A stretch of DNA of 32,055 nt from Salibacteraceae bacterium (GTDB taxonomy: Bacteria > Bacteroidota > Bacteroidia > Flavobacteriales_G > Salibacteraceae). The position numbers and the translations under genes are program-made. The notes under the pieces were generated by a model that did not search any database, was not told where the DNA came from, and saw only the letters and a list, made by a program, of their open reading frames with translations. Where the stretch lies: NCBI GenBank assembly GCA_018401875.1, contig JAGYJZ010000008.1, forward strand, positions 131,090-163,144. Reading direction: 5' to 3'. Positions 7,916-18,008 of the stretch are shown one piece after another. The stretch's first letter is position 1. Each line of letters begins with the position of its first letter.

Positions 7916-8388
7916 TAAATGATTATCTCTAAAACTTCAAATTTCATCACCCCGTTTGGAACTTCAATTTCGGCAATCTCGCCTACTTTTTTCCCTAACA
8001 GGCCCTTGCCCATTGGCGAGTCGATACTGATTTTCCCTTCGCGCAAATTGGCTTCGTTTTCGGCAACTAGGGTATAAACAAACTCTTTATTCATGCCGAT
8101 GTTTTTCAACTTGGCAGTAGATAAGATCAATATTTTATCTTTTGACAGCTGACTTTTGTCGATGATGCGCGCGTTGCTTACCAGGCCTTCTAGCTTGGCA
8201 ATCTTCATTTCAAGCATGCCTTGTGCTTCTTTTGCGGCATCGTATTCGGCATTTTCAGAAAGGTCGCCCTTATCTCGTGCCTCAGCGATTTGCTTGGATA
8301 TGGATGGACGTTGCACTGTTCTCATTTCGTGCAATTCATCCTTCAATTTTTGCAAACCCTCTTCTGTATAATATCTAATGTCTGACAT
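7915..8388 (-). CDS. greA: Transcript cleavage factor GreA
   Basis: GreA rescues backtracked RNA polymerase by stimulating cleavage of the nascent RNA. The 157-residue product has the N-terminal coiled coil. The loop motif ARDKGDLSENAEYDAAKE (~40-57) contains the acidic tip residues needed for cleavage. The C-terminal FKBP-like domain includes SIDSPMGKGLLGKKVGE. I chose the ATG at 8388 (MSDIRYY). An upstream in-frame start at 8469 would run through the terminator hairpin at 8419-8449 and adds 27 non-homologous residues. The gene lies just after that terminator, so it should have its own promoter in 8389-8418, where I see no consensus box. Confidence 0.95.
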   Translation of the reverse strand: MSDIRYYTEEGLQKLKDELHEMRTVQRPSISKQIAEARDKGDLSENAEYDAAKEAQGMLEMKIAKLEGLVSNARIIDKSQLSKDKILILSTAKLKNIGMNKEFVYTLVAENEANLREGKISIDSPMGKGLLGKKVGEIAEIEVPNGVMKFEVLEIII

Positions 8389-8413
8389 GCTTATTGTGTG
8401 TTCTTTTTTAACC

Positions 8414-8449
8414 AAAAACAGCGGAACCGCTCTTCGAACGGTTCCGCTG
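8414..8449 (-). terminator. Rho-independent terminator of the TonB/T9SS cargo/PorV operon
   Basis: A perfect 11-bp stem (CAGCGGAACCG/CGGTTCCGCTG; arms 8439-8449 and 8419-8429) with a 9-base loop is followed on the minus strand by TTTTTGG. It lies 20 bases past the PorV-like stop and before greA, closing the three-gene operon. Confidence 0.85.
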
Positions 8450-8469
8450 CGCAAAAATATGTATTTCAA

Positions 8470-9552
8470 TTAGATTCTGAGTCTTAACCCAAAGCTGTGT
8501 GTACCACCTAATGGATTTGCAAAGCGGTAAGAATAATCCATGCTAATACCGCTTTCTTTCTTCCCGTTAAAAGGCAAGTTCGCTGACAAACCCATTGTAG
8601 GACCTGTATTAGCATTCACGCGTCCTTCACCAAGCACACCAAAGCCGTTTTGCTCGTACACCAACCCTGCTCGAATCGCAATAAAATTTCGATATCCCAA
8701 CTCAATGCCTCCTCTAAACTGGTCTTGTGAAAAGGAATTGGAAGTGAATGTACCTGCCAATGTCAACCGATAATCGCTCGGAAGTGCTTCATCATTCCCT
8801 TCAGATGCGGTTGTAGGAAGCAAATAGAAATCATACGATGCACCGATGTTTAATAATGCAGGCATTTCGAAACTCTCTGTTCGTTGATTCAAGGTAAATT
8901 CAGCATCCTGAAGAATTACCGTTTCAGATAATCCATCACCAGTGTAGCGCATCTTAGGGCCAACATTTCGAATAGCGATGCCAAACTTCATCCTATCGTA
9001 ATCACCAGTTTGGTAGCGAATACCCGCATCCAATGCCACGCCTTGCGCTCCAACATTATTGATTGATTCATTGACAATTCTAATGGCACCACCAGCGTGA
9101 ATACTGTTAGAGAAATTTCGAGCATATGCTACAGCTATATTCAAAAACTGCGGGCTGTAAGTACCTTGACCTCCATCAGGGTTGTCAGTCGTTGTAATTT
9201 CGATATCGCCAAACGCCATGGCGTTAATTGATATCCCTAATACTCCTTCCCCTACTCGCTGCCCTAGAGCAATCGAATTAATTGTAATGTCAGTGCCCGT
9301 AAAAAGCATGACATTACTGTAATAAAGCTCCGTTTTATTTATCGAAGTCAGTCCAGAAATATTCAAATTGAATGCGTCTGTTCCTTCGGCAAAGGCAGAA
9401 TTAGCACCTCCAAAGCCGCTGCTTCGCGCCCACGGATTAATGAGTAGCTCATTTGCTCCTGCTTGACCAATTCTTTCTTTGTTTCCAGCAAAAGACTGAA
9501 ACGAAAGGCCTGCAAGCACGATTGCAAATAGGTATTTAAAATTTCTCATCAC
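8470..9552 (-). CDS. PorV/PorQ family outer-membrane protein
   Basis: A 360-residue beta-barrel protein of the PorV/PorQ family. PorV is the T9SS shuttle that carries folded cargo from the translocon to the attachment complex; PorQ is a paralogue. A signal peptide (~1-22, ending SFQSFA) precedes the family N-terminal block RIGQAGANELLINPWARSSGFGGANSA. Alternating beta strands follow, and the last strand ends SFGLRLRI. Length fits the family. It is the last gene of an operon with a giant secreted protein and a TonB receptor, 18 bases after the former. This suggests a dedicated helper for that cargo rather than the general PorV, which is usually in the porUV locus. Two adjacent ATGs (MM) make the start uncertain by one codon. 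Confidence 0.85.
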   Translation of the reverse strand: MMRNFKYLFAIVLAGLSFQSFAGNKERIGQAGANELLINPWARSSGFGGANSAFAEGTDAFNLNISGLTSINKTELYYSNVMLFTGTDITINSIALGQRVGEGVLGISINAMAFGDIEITTTDNPDGGQGTYSPQFLNIAVAYARNFSNSIHAGGAIRIVNESINNVGAQGVALDAGIRYQTGDYDRMKFGIAIRNVGPKMRYTGDGLSETVILQDAEFTLNQRTESFEMPALLNIGASYDFYLLPTTASEGNDEALPSDYRLTLAGTFTSNSFSQDQFRGGIELGYRNFIAIRAGLVYEQNGFGVLGEGRVNANTGPTMGLSANLPFNGKKESGISMDYSYRFANPLGGTHSFGLRLRI

Positions 9553-9570
9553 TTTTCTCTTTAAGTATAA

Positions 9571-12500
9571 TTAGAATGAGTTAAGGTCAATTGGTCTTAG
9601 CACACCAAACCACTTGATGACTTTTTCTCCAATTCCAGGAGCTTCCACGTGAATGATGTAAAGTCCACTAGAAACCACGATCTCGTCTTGGTTTTTCAAA
9701 TCCCAATTGATGCTGGTGGTTGTTGGATCATCCTTTCTGAACGTTCTTACCAAAGTACCATTTACAGTAAAGATGTTTACTGTGCACGTTTGAGGCAGGT
9801 TGATGATCTTAATCAAATACTCCAATCGTTGAGTCTCATATTGGTTATAAGCGTAATATGGATTTGGAACGGCCTTAATTTCTTCTAAGGCTTCCTGCCC
9901 AAAGCGAATTGATTTAGTTGGAGCTACATTGAAGGTGTTGAAATTATACAATGGCAGCCCTTTGTTGATTGTTTTAACCAAGAATAAGTCTTGCGAGCCT
10001 GAAATCGCTCCATCGGTTATTGCAGTGAATGCGTCACCGTTAAACAATCGCGCTTGAGTTTGCACAGTATCACCTTGTCCGTTGATCGTATTTTGAAGCA
10101 CTGTCAACCTACCGCTTGAAACGTAGTAGGACTCACCGGCTATTATCTCGCTAATTCCAATTTGATCGCGTGACCCTGAATATGCACGGTATGGCTGAGA
10201 TGACCGCAACTTGATAGTTACATCATTTTGACCTGAAGCTCCAAACAACTCGAATCCCTCGGCCAATAATGGATAACCTACCCATGCACCTGCACGCATT
10301 ACCGACATATAGTTTTTATACAAATCATTGTTTGGTTGAATTACGGCAGCGGCTCTGGTTGCATCAAAAGAAATCAGTTTCTCGAAAGAGAAATTTCCGC
10401 CATCATACGCAGGCATTAAATAAGATTCATCATCCAGTAATGCTCCATCTTCTGTGTTGCTTCTGAACACGTAAACCATGTGCATACCTCCAAATCTCCG
10501 CTCACCAAACAAGGCTTCAGCGATCTTAGATGTTGGATTCCATTGCATATCTGCACCGTTATCACCACCTAACCAAGAGTTTTCAGAGAACGCCATGTTG
10601 AGTTTCTCTCCTGTTTCAATATTTATCGCATAACCTGGGAACCATCCCATACCGATTGAGGCATTCTCAAGCGTCAAAGAGGTTGTGTCGAGCAGATTAG
10701 CGAAGTAATCTAAATCAGATTGTCTAAGATCGGCAGCCAAGTCGCCCAATATTTGTTCTCCATTGAATGTGGCTTCATCAACGTTGCAGTTTGGATCGAG
10801 CTGGTTTCTTCCGTCTTTATCTACTGACAATCCCCTTCTAAATTCACCTCGAGCTGCATTCCCTTGTGTTAACGTAGGATTGTCTTCAGCCTCTAACACT
10901 GGACAACGGGTCCAAAGCGATTTGTCTGATGTTATTACAATGTCAACACTTGGGGTGTTTTGAAGACCCGCGAGTCTGCGCATTACTCTCGAAAAATTAC
11001 CTTGCATTACGCCATTCGCAAAGAAGAAAGGGATAGGATGAGCCGTATCAAAACTAGCCACTGCAAAAGGTGCCCAGGTTCGACCTGCTACATTTTCCCA
11101 GTTTTCATTTGGATCCATAGGAAAATCTTCTGGGTTGATATTTTGCAAAGCGGCATCATTGTTGGCAAGTTCAAATCCATCACTTCCAGCACCTAGGAAA
11201 AGCTTTCCAGATTTAATCCAGTTAAATGCATCAGAACCATCATCGTCAGCAATACCGCTCAACCACTCTTCGGTCTCATCATTATATACCACTTGAAATC
11301 CGACAAAACCATTGTTTACACTTCTATCTGAAAGCGCTGGATAACCCGGGCCAACAGTGAGCGACAAACCTAAATCTAGCAAAAGCTGTTCATTATTCAA
11401 TTTAATGGTTTGATCGGCAAAGATGGTATCGATAGGTGTAGTTGAATTACGCTCGTAGATCAGCCAAACTAGCTCAGAGAAATCACCTGAAGCAGCCGTA
11501 TCAAGAAATTGAATGGTAAACTCCCCTGGTTTGACCGTCAATGGATCAATCACTTTTAATCCTACAGGACCTTCGCCTGCTTCATAGACGATGCTCTCCA
11601 TCAATTCTCCGCTTGCAATAGAGTCGAGGTAGTCTTCCTTGATACTCGCAAATAAACCTCCATTTCCTCGGCCTTCTAGGCGTGTGATCTCAATACCATC
11701 ACCATATTGTGAGTTGAGTTGCACACCATCAAATTCAATATCTGTTTTGTGTGGAATGGCTTCAATGACTCTAACAGCTCCTGAAGGTGCTTTTCTACTC
11801 GCCAAATATGGTATTTTCTGTCCCTCTGTTCTGTCATTTGCAGGGTCATACACACCATCAATGTGTTGAAGATTACCGACTCCGTCTCCATATCGATTGT
11901 AAGCATAAGCAATCGCCATGAAATAGTACGTTTTGTGGTTAACCAACCTGGAATCAGTAGTAGAAAAAAGATCTTCAGTAATTCTAAAACTATGCTTAAC
12001 ACCTTGATTTTCGCCATCAACCATAATCCTAGGAACATCTTGGCCAATTTGAGAATTGAACTCGTAGTTAATCAAGCGATCAACATCATTAGCGATATCA
12101 ACCTGAGCCACCAATCGCGCTTTGTCATTGTCAGTCAAATCGTTGGTCCCAACGGATGCATCTGCCAATTGATAGATTTGATATCCCTCAAATTTGTAGG
12201 TTGAGAATAATCGTTTTTCCTCTTCGGTCAAGCGAATCTTCACACCGGCTTCAGTTTCTACAGAATCAGGTGCTGCTAAAAATGGGTCAACAATTGCATA
12301 TCCCTCTTGGTAGTTATTTGAATTAATTGGATTGGAAAGCATTAAGATAATTTCTTTGTCCAACTCCTGTGTTGCTACATCTGGCGCATCAGGGCCATCG
12401 AGTATTTCAAAGCACGAATCAAAGAGCGCCTGCGTTTTATCATCTGCCCTGCGCATGAGTTCAACCGACTCTAATCGTCCACCTGAGGCTGCTTGCATCC

Positions 12501-14076
12501 AAACCACACCAACGGTAATGTTATTCACTGCCCCTGGCCCCAATGTAAATGGACCCGAAGATTGAACGAAACGTCTGTCGTTTGGCACGTTACCCGCGCT
12601 AACTTCTGTCCATGGAATCAAGTTGGCTGGCGGTTCAACTCCGTCTGTACCCCAATTCTGCGGATCTGTTTCTCCGGGAAACATATAGCTTGCCGGTATC
12701 GCATTTGGATTGGTTGGATTGTATCCATTTCCACCAAAAGTCATTGGGGTGTTATCCTTCCAAATACCTTGCAGCATGTTGTAGTAATCTGTTGCGTTAC
12801 TCGGGTCACCTGTAGGACCTGCCGCATTGTTGTGGTAAAGAAATTTTCTCATCCCGTAGCGCTCGTTATCAACGATACCATCACCGTAGCCTGCACCTTG
12901 ACCTGAGTATACGATTCCATCGTCTGCCTTGGCTGAATTATAGTCGGAGCATAAGCAGTTGTCTTTTGAGTCATTTGCCTGAAAGGGACCCTGAAAAAAG
13001 TCTAATCCAATGGCCGGAGGGTTATTCCCATATCCAAAATTTCCACCCGCATCTTCATCATTATCATCACCGTTATAAAAATAGCCCAATCCTCTTCTTA
13101 CATCTACGCCAACAAAGTCATCTTGTGCATTTCCGAGGTCACCATCTACCCATTGTCCGAAATAGGTATCAGCCAATTCGAATGTAGATCGATTGATCAA
13201 CTCATAGTTGTAAAACGTCATATTATTCACCTCATCAGTTGTGGCGTAAGCAAAGGCTTGCGCTCGAATCTCCATACCAATTGACTGACCTCCTGATTCA
13301 GTGTGAATGTTTCCTTTATCGTTAAATATCCACCACAGATTTTGATCACCATAGAGGTCTCTTACCCTACGGCTACAATCGCTTTGACCGCTTATGACAT
13401 AACCAGGATAATCACCATCGCTAGGGTTGTAATTACCGTCTCCATTTCTATCATAAAAAGGAGCTAAATAATAATCTTCATTATAGGGTTCAAAATTACG
13501 CCCGTGTGCTGGCCATTCACTGATTACTGTGGGTATAGAATAGCCTGGATAGTCTCTTTCGGCATTATTGGTGCCATTTATTTGATCATCCTCTACCGCT
13601 TGATACCAACCGGCAAACTCTGCCACCATTGAAAGCGTAGTTTCCCAATGACGGTCGTAATCGGCACAGGTTTGCTGTGTAATCTCAGCATCGACCGTAC
13701 TCAGCGGACCTGTCCAGTAATCGTTACCAATCTGGCGAAATCGCAGAGCTGCTACTTTAAACTGACCAGAAATATCTTGTCCAGCCAACCAAAGTGAACC
13801 CGCAAAGAGCGAAGTGCGTCTTGATCCTTTTGGTATTTCATACCTCGCGCGGTTAAAATCCCACCACATATCGCCTCCACTTTGAATCAAAGCGCGCGTG
13901 TTGTTGATGTTCAATTCAGCAGCAGCTGTTGCTGGGTTACAGTTAGCGGCAACAGCTGGCGGATTGTCGTTGCCTCCTTTATTCTGATTTTCGTACTTAT
14001 ACCTTTCAGCATGCACTGACATGCTCAAAGTAAGGACCGAAAGACTGATTAATATTGCTCTTGTTTTCATATTCAA
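9571..14076 (-). CDS. Giant secreted protein with T9SS type A-like C-terminal sorting domain
   Basis: A 1501-residue exported protein. It has a signal peptide (~1-23, ending SMSVHA). A long N-terminal region includes GGDMWWDFNRARYEIPKG (~67-84) and RTSLFAGSLWLAGQDISGQ (~87-105), a block common to large Bacteroidota surface proteins beside PorV genes. A calcium-loop-like DRNGDGNYNPSD lies at ~209-220. The last 100 residues (from ~1402, VPNPYY) have the features of a T9SS sorting domain: NIFTVNGTLVRTF, a WDLKN turn, SSGLYIIHVEA and GEKVIKWFGVLRP. Export is therefore via Sec and then T9SS to the cell surface. No enzyme domain is recognised; roughly 1,200 residues of the middle are unassigned and beta-rich. 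It sits between a TonB receptor (14-base gap) and a PorV-like protein. Confidence 0.83.
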   Translation of the reverse strand: MNMKTRAILISLSVLTLSMSVHAERYKYENQNKGGNDNPPAVAANCNPATAAAELNINNTRALIQSGGDMWWDFNRARYEIPKGSRRTSLFAGSLWLAGQDISGQFKVAALRFRQIGNDYWTGPLSTVDAEITQQTCADYDRHWETTLSMVAEFAGWYQAVEDDQINGTNNAERDYPGYSIPTVISEWPAHGRNFEPYNEDYYLAPFYDRNGDGNYNPSDGDYPGYVISGQSDCSRRVRDLYGDQNLWWIFNDKGNIHTESGGQSIGMEIRAQAFAYATTDEVNNMTFYNYELINRSTFELADTYFGQWVDGDLGNAQDDFVGVDVRRGLGYFYNGDDNDEDAGGNFGYGNNPPAIGLDFFQGPFQANDSKDNCLCSDYNSAKADDGIVYSGQGAGYGDGIVDNERYGMRKFLYHNNAAGPTGDPSNATDYYNMLQGIWKDNTPMTFGGNGYNPTNPNAIPASYMFPGETDPQNWGTDGVEPPANLIPWTEVSAGNVPNDRRFVQSSGPFTLGPGAVNNITVGVVWMQAASGGRLESVELMRRADDKTQALFDSCFEILDGPDAPDVATQELDKEIILMLSNPINSNNYQEGYAIVDPFLAAPDSVETEAGVKIRLTEEEKRLFSTYKFEGYQIYQLADASVGTNDLTDNDKARLVAQVDIANDVDRLINYEFNSQIGQDVPRIMVDGENQGVKHSFRITEDLFSTTDSRLVNHKTYYFMAIAYAYNRYGDGVGNLQHIDGVYDPANDRTEGQKIPYLASRKAPSGAVRVIEAIPHKTDIEFDGVQLNSQYGDGIEITRLEGRGNGGLFASIKEDYLDSIASGELMESIVYEAGEGPVGLKVIDPLTVKPGEFTIQFLDTAASGDFSELVWLIYERNSTTPIDTIFADQTIKLNNEQLLLDLGLSLTVGPGYPALSDRSVNNGFVGFQVVYNDETEEWLSGIADDDGSDAFNWIKSGKLFLGAGSDGFELANNDAALQNINPEDFPMDPNENWENVAGRTWAPFAVASFDTAHPIPFFFANGVMQGNFSRVMRRLAGLQNTPSVDIVITSDKSLWTRCPVLEAEDNPTLTQGNAARGEFRRGLSVDKDGRNQLDPNCNVDEATFNGEQILGDLAADLRQSDLDYFANLLDTTSLTLENASIGMGWFPGYAINIETGEKLNMAFSENSWLGGDNGADMQWNPTSKIAEALFGERRFGGMHMVYVFRSNTEDGALLDDESYLMPAYDGGNFSFEKLISFDATRAAAVIQPNNDLYKNYMSVMRAGAWVGYPLLAEGFELFGASGQNDVTIKLRSSQPYRAYSGSRDQIGISEIIAGESYYVSSGRLTVLQNTINGQGDTVQTQARLFNGDAFTAITDGAISGSQDLFLVKTINKGLPLYNFNTFNVAPTKSIRFGQEALEEIKAVPNPYYAYNQYETQRLEYLIKIINLPQTCTVNIFTVNGTLVRTFRKDDPTTTSINWDLKNQDEIVVSSGLYIIHVEAPGIGEKVIKWFGVLRPIDLNSF

Positions 14077-14090
14077 AGTTCTTTGGTTAG

Positions 14091-17000
14091 TTAGAAGTTA
14101 ACCCTCACGCCAAGTCTGATTCTTCTAGGTAATTGCCAATTCGTTGGATCCCACAGCTTCATTGCATAGTATTCAGTAAATGAAGCTGGGCTGTTTTGCT
14201 CTCCGATAAAGTTTAATCCATTTGCAGAATTCAAATAACCATCATCGTCTGGGTTACCTGTTGCTCTGTAAACGTTATTGATATTTCTTGCATTGAGAAG
14301 GTTAAGTACCTGAACATAAGCATTGATACCAACTACTCGACCTCCACTCATCGTGTATGTAAAGTCTCTATCGAGCACAAAGTCGAATCTAAATGTCCAA
14401 GGTAAGCTTGCGCTATTGATGGCCCCTTGTTGAAGAGGGGCTGGAGTTACGGTGAACAACTGACTTGAGGTGTAGTTACCTTGAGGGTTGTATGGTGTAC
14501 CCGATCCTGCTCGCATCTGAAGGTTGAAACCTGTGTTTTTCAATATCTGCTTATCACCGATCATTGGACCGTTGTAATTTTCTTTCTCACCATATCGGTA
14601 ATCGAAATTGGCCACGATAGCATGTCGTTGGTCATAGCTGAGGCGGATTGGAGCCCTTAGGTTTCCTTGACCACTTCTAGCTAAGTTTAATTGAGAAGTT
14701 GAACCAGAACCTGTTCCTTCAGCAAATTGCAAGGTATATGAAGCCCTGATCGTGAGGTTATTCGTTCTTCTGAGGTCATAGCTCATGGTCAAGCCTTTCA
14801 CAGTAGCAAAGTCAATGTTTCTGAAGGTGTTGTATTCAATTGGATAAGCATCGAACATTCTAGCTACTTGCACCATATCTCTTGATTCTCTGTAGAACGC
14901 TGAAATCTTCAGCGCCATAGAGGGAGTCAACGCTTGCTGAAAACCAACCTCATAGTCGATCGTGCGCTCTGGTCTTAAATCAGGATTATCAAGTTCTGCA
15001 GAACTCGCTCTACTTTCTAGAAAATAGTAGTCAGATGGATCTAGCCTGTTTCCAACTGTTGGTCTCTTGGTCAATACGTCATAATGGGCGAAGAAATTGG
15101 CCTCATCCGAAATCGGGAAACTAAAGGCTACACGAGGCATAAAATTCGTTTGGGGTGCATAGTCTTCAAAGGAGTCTTCAGTGATATCAACACTACTGGT
15201 TCTCTCTTTGTCAACTAACAATGGAGCTGGTAAACCGTTAGAAATTCGCAAAGCTGACCCATCATTCAATTCAGTTCCTTGTGAGTTGTACCAAATGTCT
15301 CCATTGCGGTAACCTAGAATAGATGTTGGATTTTTAATGTTGTCAACATAAACAACATAATCATCACCAATATTGCCCGGATGAGAATTAACGCCCTCGG
15401 GCAAAAGTTCAAGGGCTTCGTTTTCTCTGGCTCTCACTGTTGGGAACAATACATGCTGGTCTTTCAACACTTGCTGATTCGCATCGAACCGGTCAACACG
15501 CAATCCAATTCGAAAAATTAAGTCATCAAACTCGAATTTATCCTCGATAAATCCAGCTACATAAATCGGCTGGTACGGAGCAATTGGACGTGTAAAGTTT
15601 CCGTTTTCGTCAATGGCATTGAAATAGTCACTGAACGAAGGATTCGCGGTAGTTCTGTTTCCATAAGGATCATAGCCAAAGTAACTTACCAATGAACCAG
15701 TACCTTGATTAAATAACTCGTCTGCAGAGAAAAACTCTAATTGATAAACACTGGGGTCGATGTTGTTCACATCTAAAAAGTCAACACCATCAGGATCTAA
15801 ACCTGTGGCCCTTCTGAGGTTATAATCGATAAAACTTTGAGGGTCGTCTGCACCAGTATATTCACCGGGTGACGCGTTTAGCCTTGTGTATGAAACCGTT
15901 GGTCCTGGATATTCAATGGAAGGATTAGCAAAATCTAATTGTTCAATGTGTGTGTTAGCCCGAAGTCTGGCAATTTGCCATAATCTTCTTGGGCTCAAGC
16001 TGTATTGCCTATCAACCCTTTGCTCGTATTCGAAACCGAGGATGAAGTTGTGATTGCCAATATCTGCTGAGCCTTGACCTGTTAAACGAATCTGATTGGT
16101 AATGGCTTCAAAGTAATTGTCTGATGCACTTCCACGGCCATTTGTCACATCATTATTATATACCCACATTCCATACACGTCTCGTGAACGGTCAGAGAGG
16201 TTGTCTCCGTTAATCAAACCACCACCCGTTTGGATATTGTTGTAATTGGTATAGGCGCTCGATCGTGAGGGGTCATAAATTGGGTTGCCTTCTGCGTCAA
16301 AACCTTCCCATCCATTCAACTCATAATAGCGTTGCGTGAATCTCGCTAAATCAGGATTAGCAGTTCCAGGAGTGAAGGTAATAAGCGTATCAACGAATGT
16401 TTGCTGGATGTTACCAAAAATACCGGTTAAGCTATCTGTTCCAATGGCATAATCCTCGCCCTGTTGCACATCAAATTTTCCGATGTAGCCATAGTCAAAG
16501 AAATTATCACGATGCGTTGGATCCCAACGTCTTGTATATTCTTGACTATAATCAGCCTGAATAGTGTAATACGCATTCTTAATAAGTGACGCACTTCCCT
16601 CATCTTCCGACTCACTGTTTTTAAAACGTTGGGTAAAGCGGGCGTATGCTCTCCAGTCAACTGACGTTTGCTCTGGATAGCTTTCATAATCAAACAACGC
16701 TTGGTTATAATTGTAGCGCTGTCCTTTGCTGTAGTTCAAACTTCCACCAAGAGTCAAGTTAGTAGAAGATGTTGTTACCACATCAATTTTCGCAGCCAAG
16801 TTGGCCCCAACATTACTCGTGTTTGGGCGAACTGTCACTTTTTCAAAGTCGGAAAGCCTTAGAAAATCAGCATTCGACAGCACAGAACCTGGCGTAAATC
16901 CATTCCTCAAAGGATCAGACTTCAAATTGTCCAACACATCATCATTGACTTTCCAAGCACCTACTGCTGATGGCCTTGAATCGCGGTTTGAAGTCACGTT

Positions 17001-17876
17001 ACCTGAAAGAAAGAATCCTAATAGCGGCTCCTTATTGCCCGAAGAATCTCTCTTTTGGAGAAGTGGACCTGACAAGCTAAACTCTGCAAGGTTGTACCCG
17101 TAAGGATCTAATCCCACGTAGCCATTGTCGCCACCGATACCAGAAGACAATAATTCTATTCCACCGTGATATTGCCTGGAAACTCCTTTAGTTGTAATCG
17201 CAATAACACCACCGGTAACATCCCCATACTGCGATGGTAATCCACCTGTAATTACTGAAACCTGCTCGATAGACGACTGCGGAATCGCAGAAGAACCCCT
17301 TACCTTAATACCATCGATGTAATAGTAGTTGGCATCACCGCGCCCTCCTCTCATGTTTAGTGTTCCCGAGCCATCGTCCTTAGAATAAGTACCACCGGCT
17401 GTCGCAGCCAAATCCGCTGGACTTCGAGCCGCCATTCTCGAAATTTCGTCTGATGTCACTGTCTCTGTTGTGGCGGCACCGTCTCTTTCAATAAGTGGTT
17501 TCTTGTATTCAATGACCTGAAATTCTGTGATCTGAATGGCTGAAGAAGCCATGGCAGTGCTTGTTTTCGGAACGAAAGATGTTTTATTCGAGCTTACGCT
17601 GATTCCTGAAACTCGGATAGGCGAGAAACCCAAACTGGTTATTTCAAGGTCATATCTTCCTGGTGGAATTGGCTTGATCTCTACCACCCCATCAAAATCC
17701 GTTGACCCACCTGTAATCAAACTACCGTTTTGTTTTACGGCAACGTTTGCAAATGGAATAGGCATTCCGTTGGATGCTTCTGTAACCGTTGCTTTGATAC
17801 CGCCTTGGCCGGCTTGGCCGAAAGAATACGCAGTTGACATCAACAATCCCAGTACAATTAGTAAAAGTTTTCTCAT
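14091..17876 (-). CDS. TonB-dependent receptor, 1261 aa, first gene of surface operon
   Basis: A large outer-membrane TonB-dependent receptor. The signal peptide (~1-21) is followed by a carboxypeptidase-regulatory-like beta sandwich (~25-105, with ITSLGFSPIRVSGISV). The plug domain (~140-235) includes MRGGRGDANYYYIDGIKVRG and QYGDVTGGVIAITTKG. A ~1000-residue 22-strand-type barrel ends in the terminal strand IRLGVRVNF. No SusD partner follows, so this is not a SusCD pair. It is followed by a T9SS cargo-like protein and a PorV-like barrel, an arrangement I recognise from other Bacteroidota but without a known substrate. A good promoter lies at 17935-17966. Transport of an unknown ligand, or a structural role for the secreted partner, are both possible. 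Confidence 0.88.
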   Translation of the reverse strand: MRKLLLIVLGLLMSTAYSFGQAGQGGIKATVTEASNGMPIPFANVAVKQNGSLITGGSTDFDGVVEIKPIPPGRYDLEITSLGFSPIRVSGISVSSNKTSFVPKTSTAMASSAIQITEFQVIEYKKPLIERDGAATTETVTSDEISRMAARSPADLAATAGGTYSKDDGSGTLNMRGGRGDANYYYIDGIKVRGSSAIPQSSIEQVSVITGGLPSQYGDVTGGVIAITTKGVSRQYHGGIELLSSGIGGDNGYVGLDPYGYNLAEFSLSGPLLQKRDSSGNKEPLLGFFLSGNVTSNRDSRPSAVGAWKVNDDVLDNLKSDPLRNGFTPGSVLSNADFLRLSDFEKVTVRPNTSNVGANLAAKIDVVTTSSTNLTLGGSLNYSKGQRYNYNQALFDYESYPEQTSVDWRAYARFTQRFKNSESEDEGSASLIKNAYYTIQADYSQEYTRRWDPTHRDNFFDYGYIGKFDVQQGEDYAIGTDSLTGIFGNIQQTFVDTLITFTPGTANPDLARFTQRYYELNGWEGFDAEGNPIYDPSRSSAYTNYNNIQTGGGLINGDNLSDRSRDVYGMWVYNNDVTNGRGSASDNYFEAITNQIRLTGQGSADIGNHNFILGFEYEQRVDRQYSLSPRRLWQIARLRANTHIEQLDFANPSIEYPGPTVSYTRLNASPGEYTGADDPQSFIDYNLRRATGLDPDGVDFLDVNNIDPSVYQLEFFSADELFNQGTGSLVSYFGYDPYGNRTTANPSFSDYFNAIDENGNFTRPIAPYQPIYVAGFIEDKFEFDDLIFRIGLRVDRFDANQQVLKDQHVLFPTVRARENEALELLPEGVNSHPGNIGDDYVVYVDNIKNPTSILGYRNGDIWYNSQGTELNDGSALRISNGLPAPLLVDKERTSSVDITEDSFEDYAPQTNFMPRVAFSFPISDEANFFAHYDVLTKRPTVGNRLDPSDYYFLESRASSAELDNPDLRPERTIDYEVGFQQALTPSMALKISAFYRESRDMVQVARMFDAYPIEYNTFRNIDFATVKGLTMSYDLRRTNNLTIRASYTLQFAEGTGSGSTSQLNLARSGQGNLRAPIRLSYDQRHAIVANFDYRYGEKENYNGPMIGDKQILKNTGFNLQMRAGSGTPYNPQGNYTSSQLFTVTPAPLQQGAINSASLPWTFRFDFVLDRDFTYTMSGGRVVGINAYVQVLNLLNARNINNVYRATGNPDDDGYLNSANGLNFIGEQNSPASFTEYYAMKLWDPTNWQLPRRIRLGVRVNF

Positions 17877-17934
17877 GACTCGCTGTCTTTAGATAGGTTA
17901 GCAGAGATGTGGTCAACATCCCTAAAATGGCGGG

Positions 17935-17966
17935 TAAAGATAAAAAAGTAATAATACGATTAACAA
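17935..17966 (-). promoter_or_regulatory. Promoter of the TonB/T9SS cargo/PorV operon
   Basis: On the minus strand TTG (17964-17966) is followed after 21 bases by TATCTTTA (17935-17942). This is close to the Bacteroidota -33/-7 pattern TTG-N19-21-TAnnTTTG, with A for G at the last base. The expected start near 17928 leaves a ~50-base leader before the ATG at 17876. Confidence 0.55.
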
Positions 17967-18008
17967 TTTTTTAATCTTCTCGAAACCCTTATCGCACCTG
18001 CCTTTTAT

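Noticed and set aside
14091..17876. TonB receptor as the SusC half of a SusCD glycan-uptake pair
   Set aside because: No SusD-like lipoprotein follows and no glycoside hydrolases are near; the partners are a T9SS cargo and a PorV-like protein.
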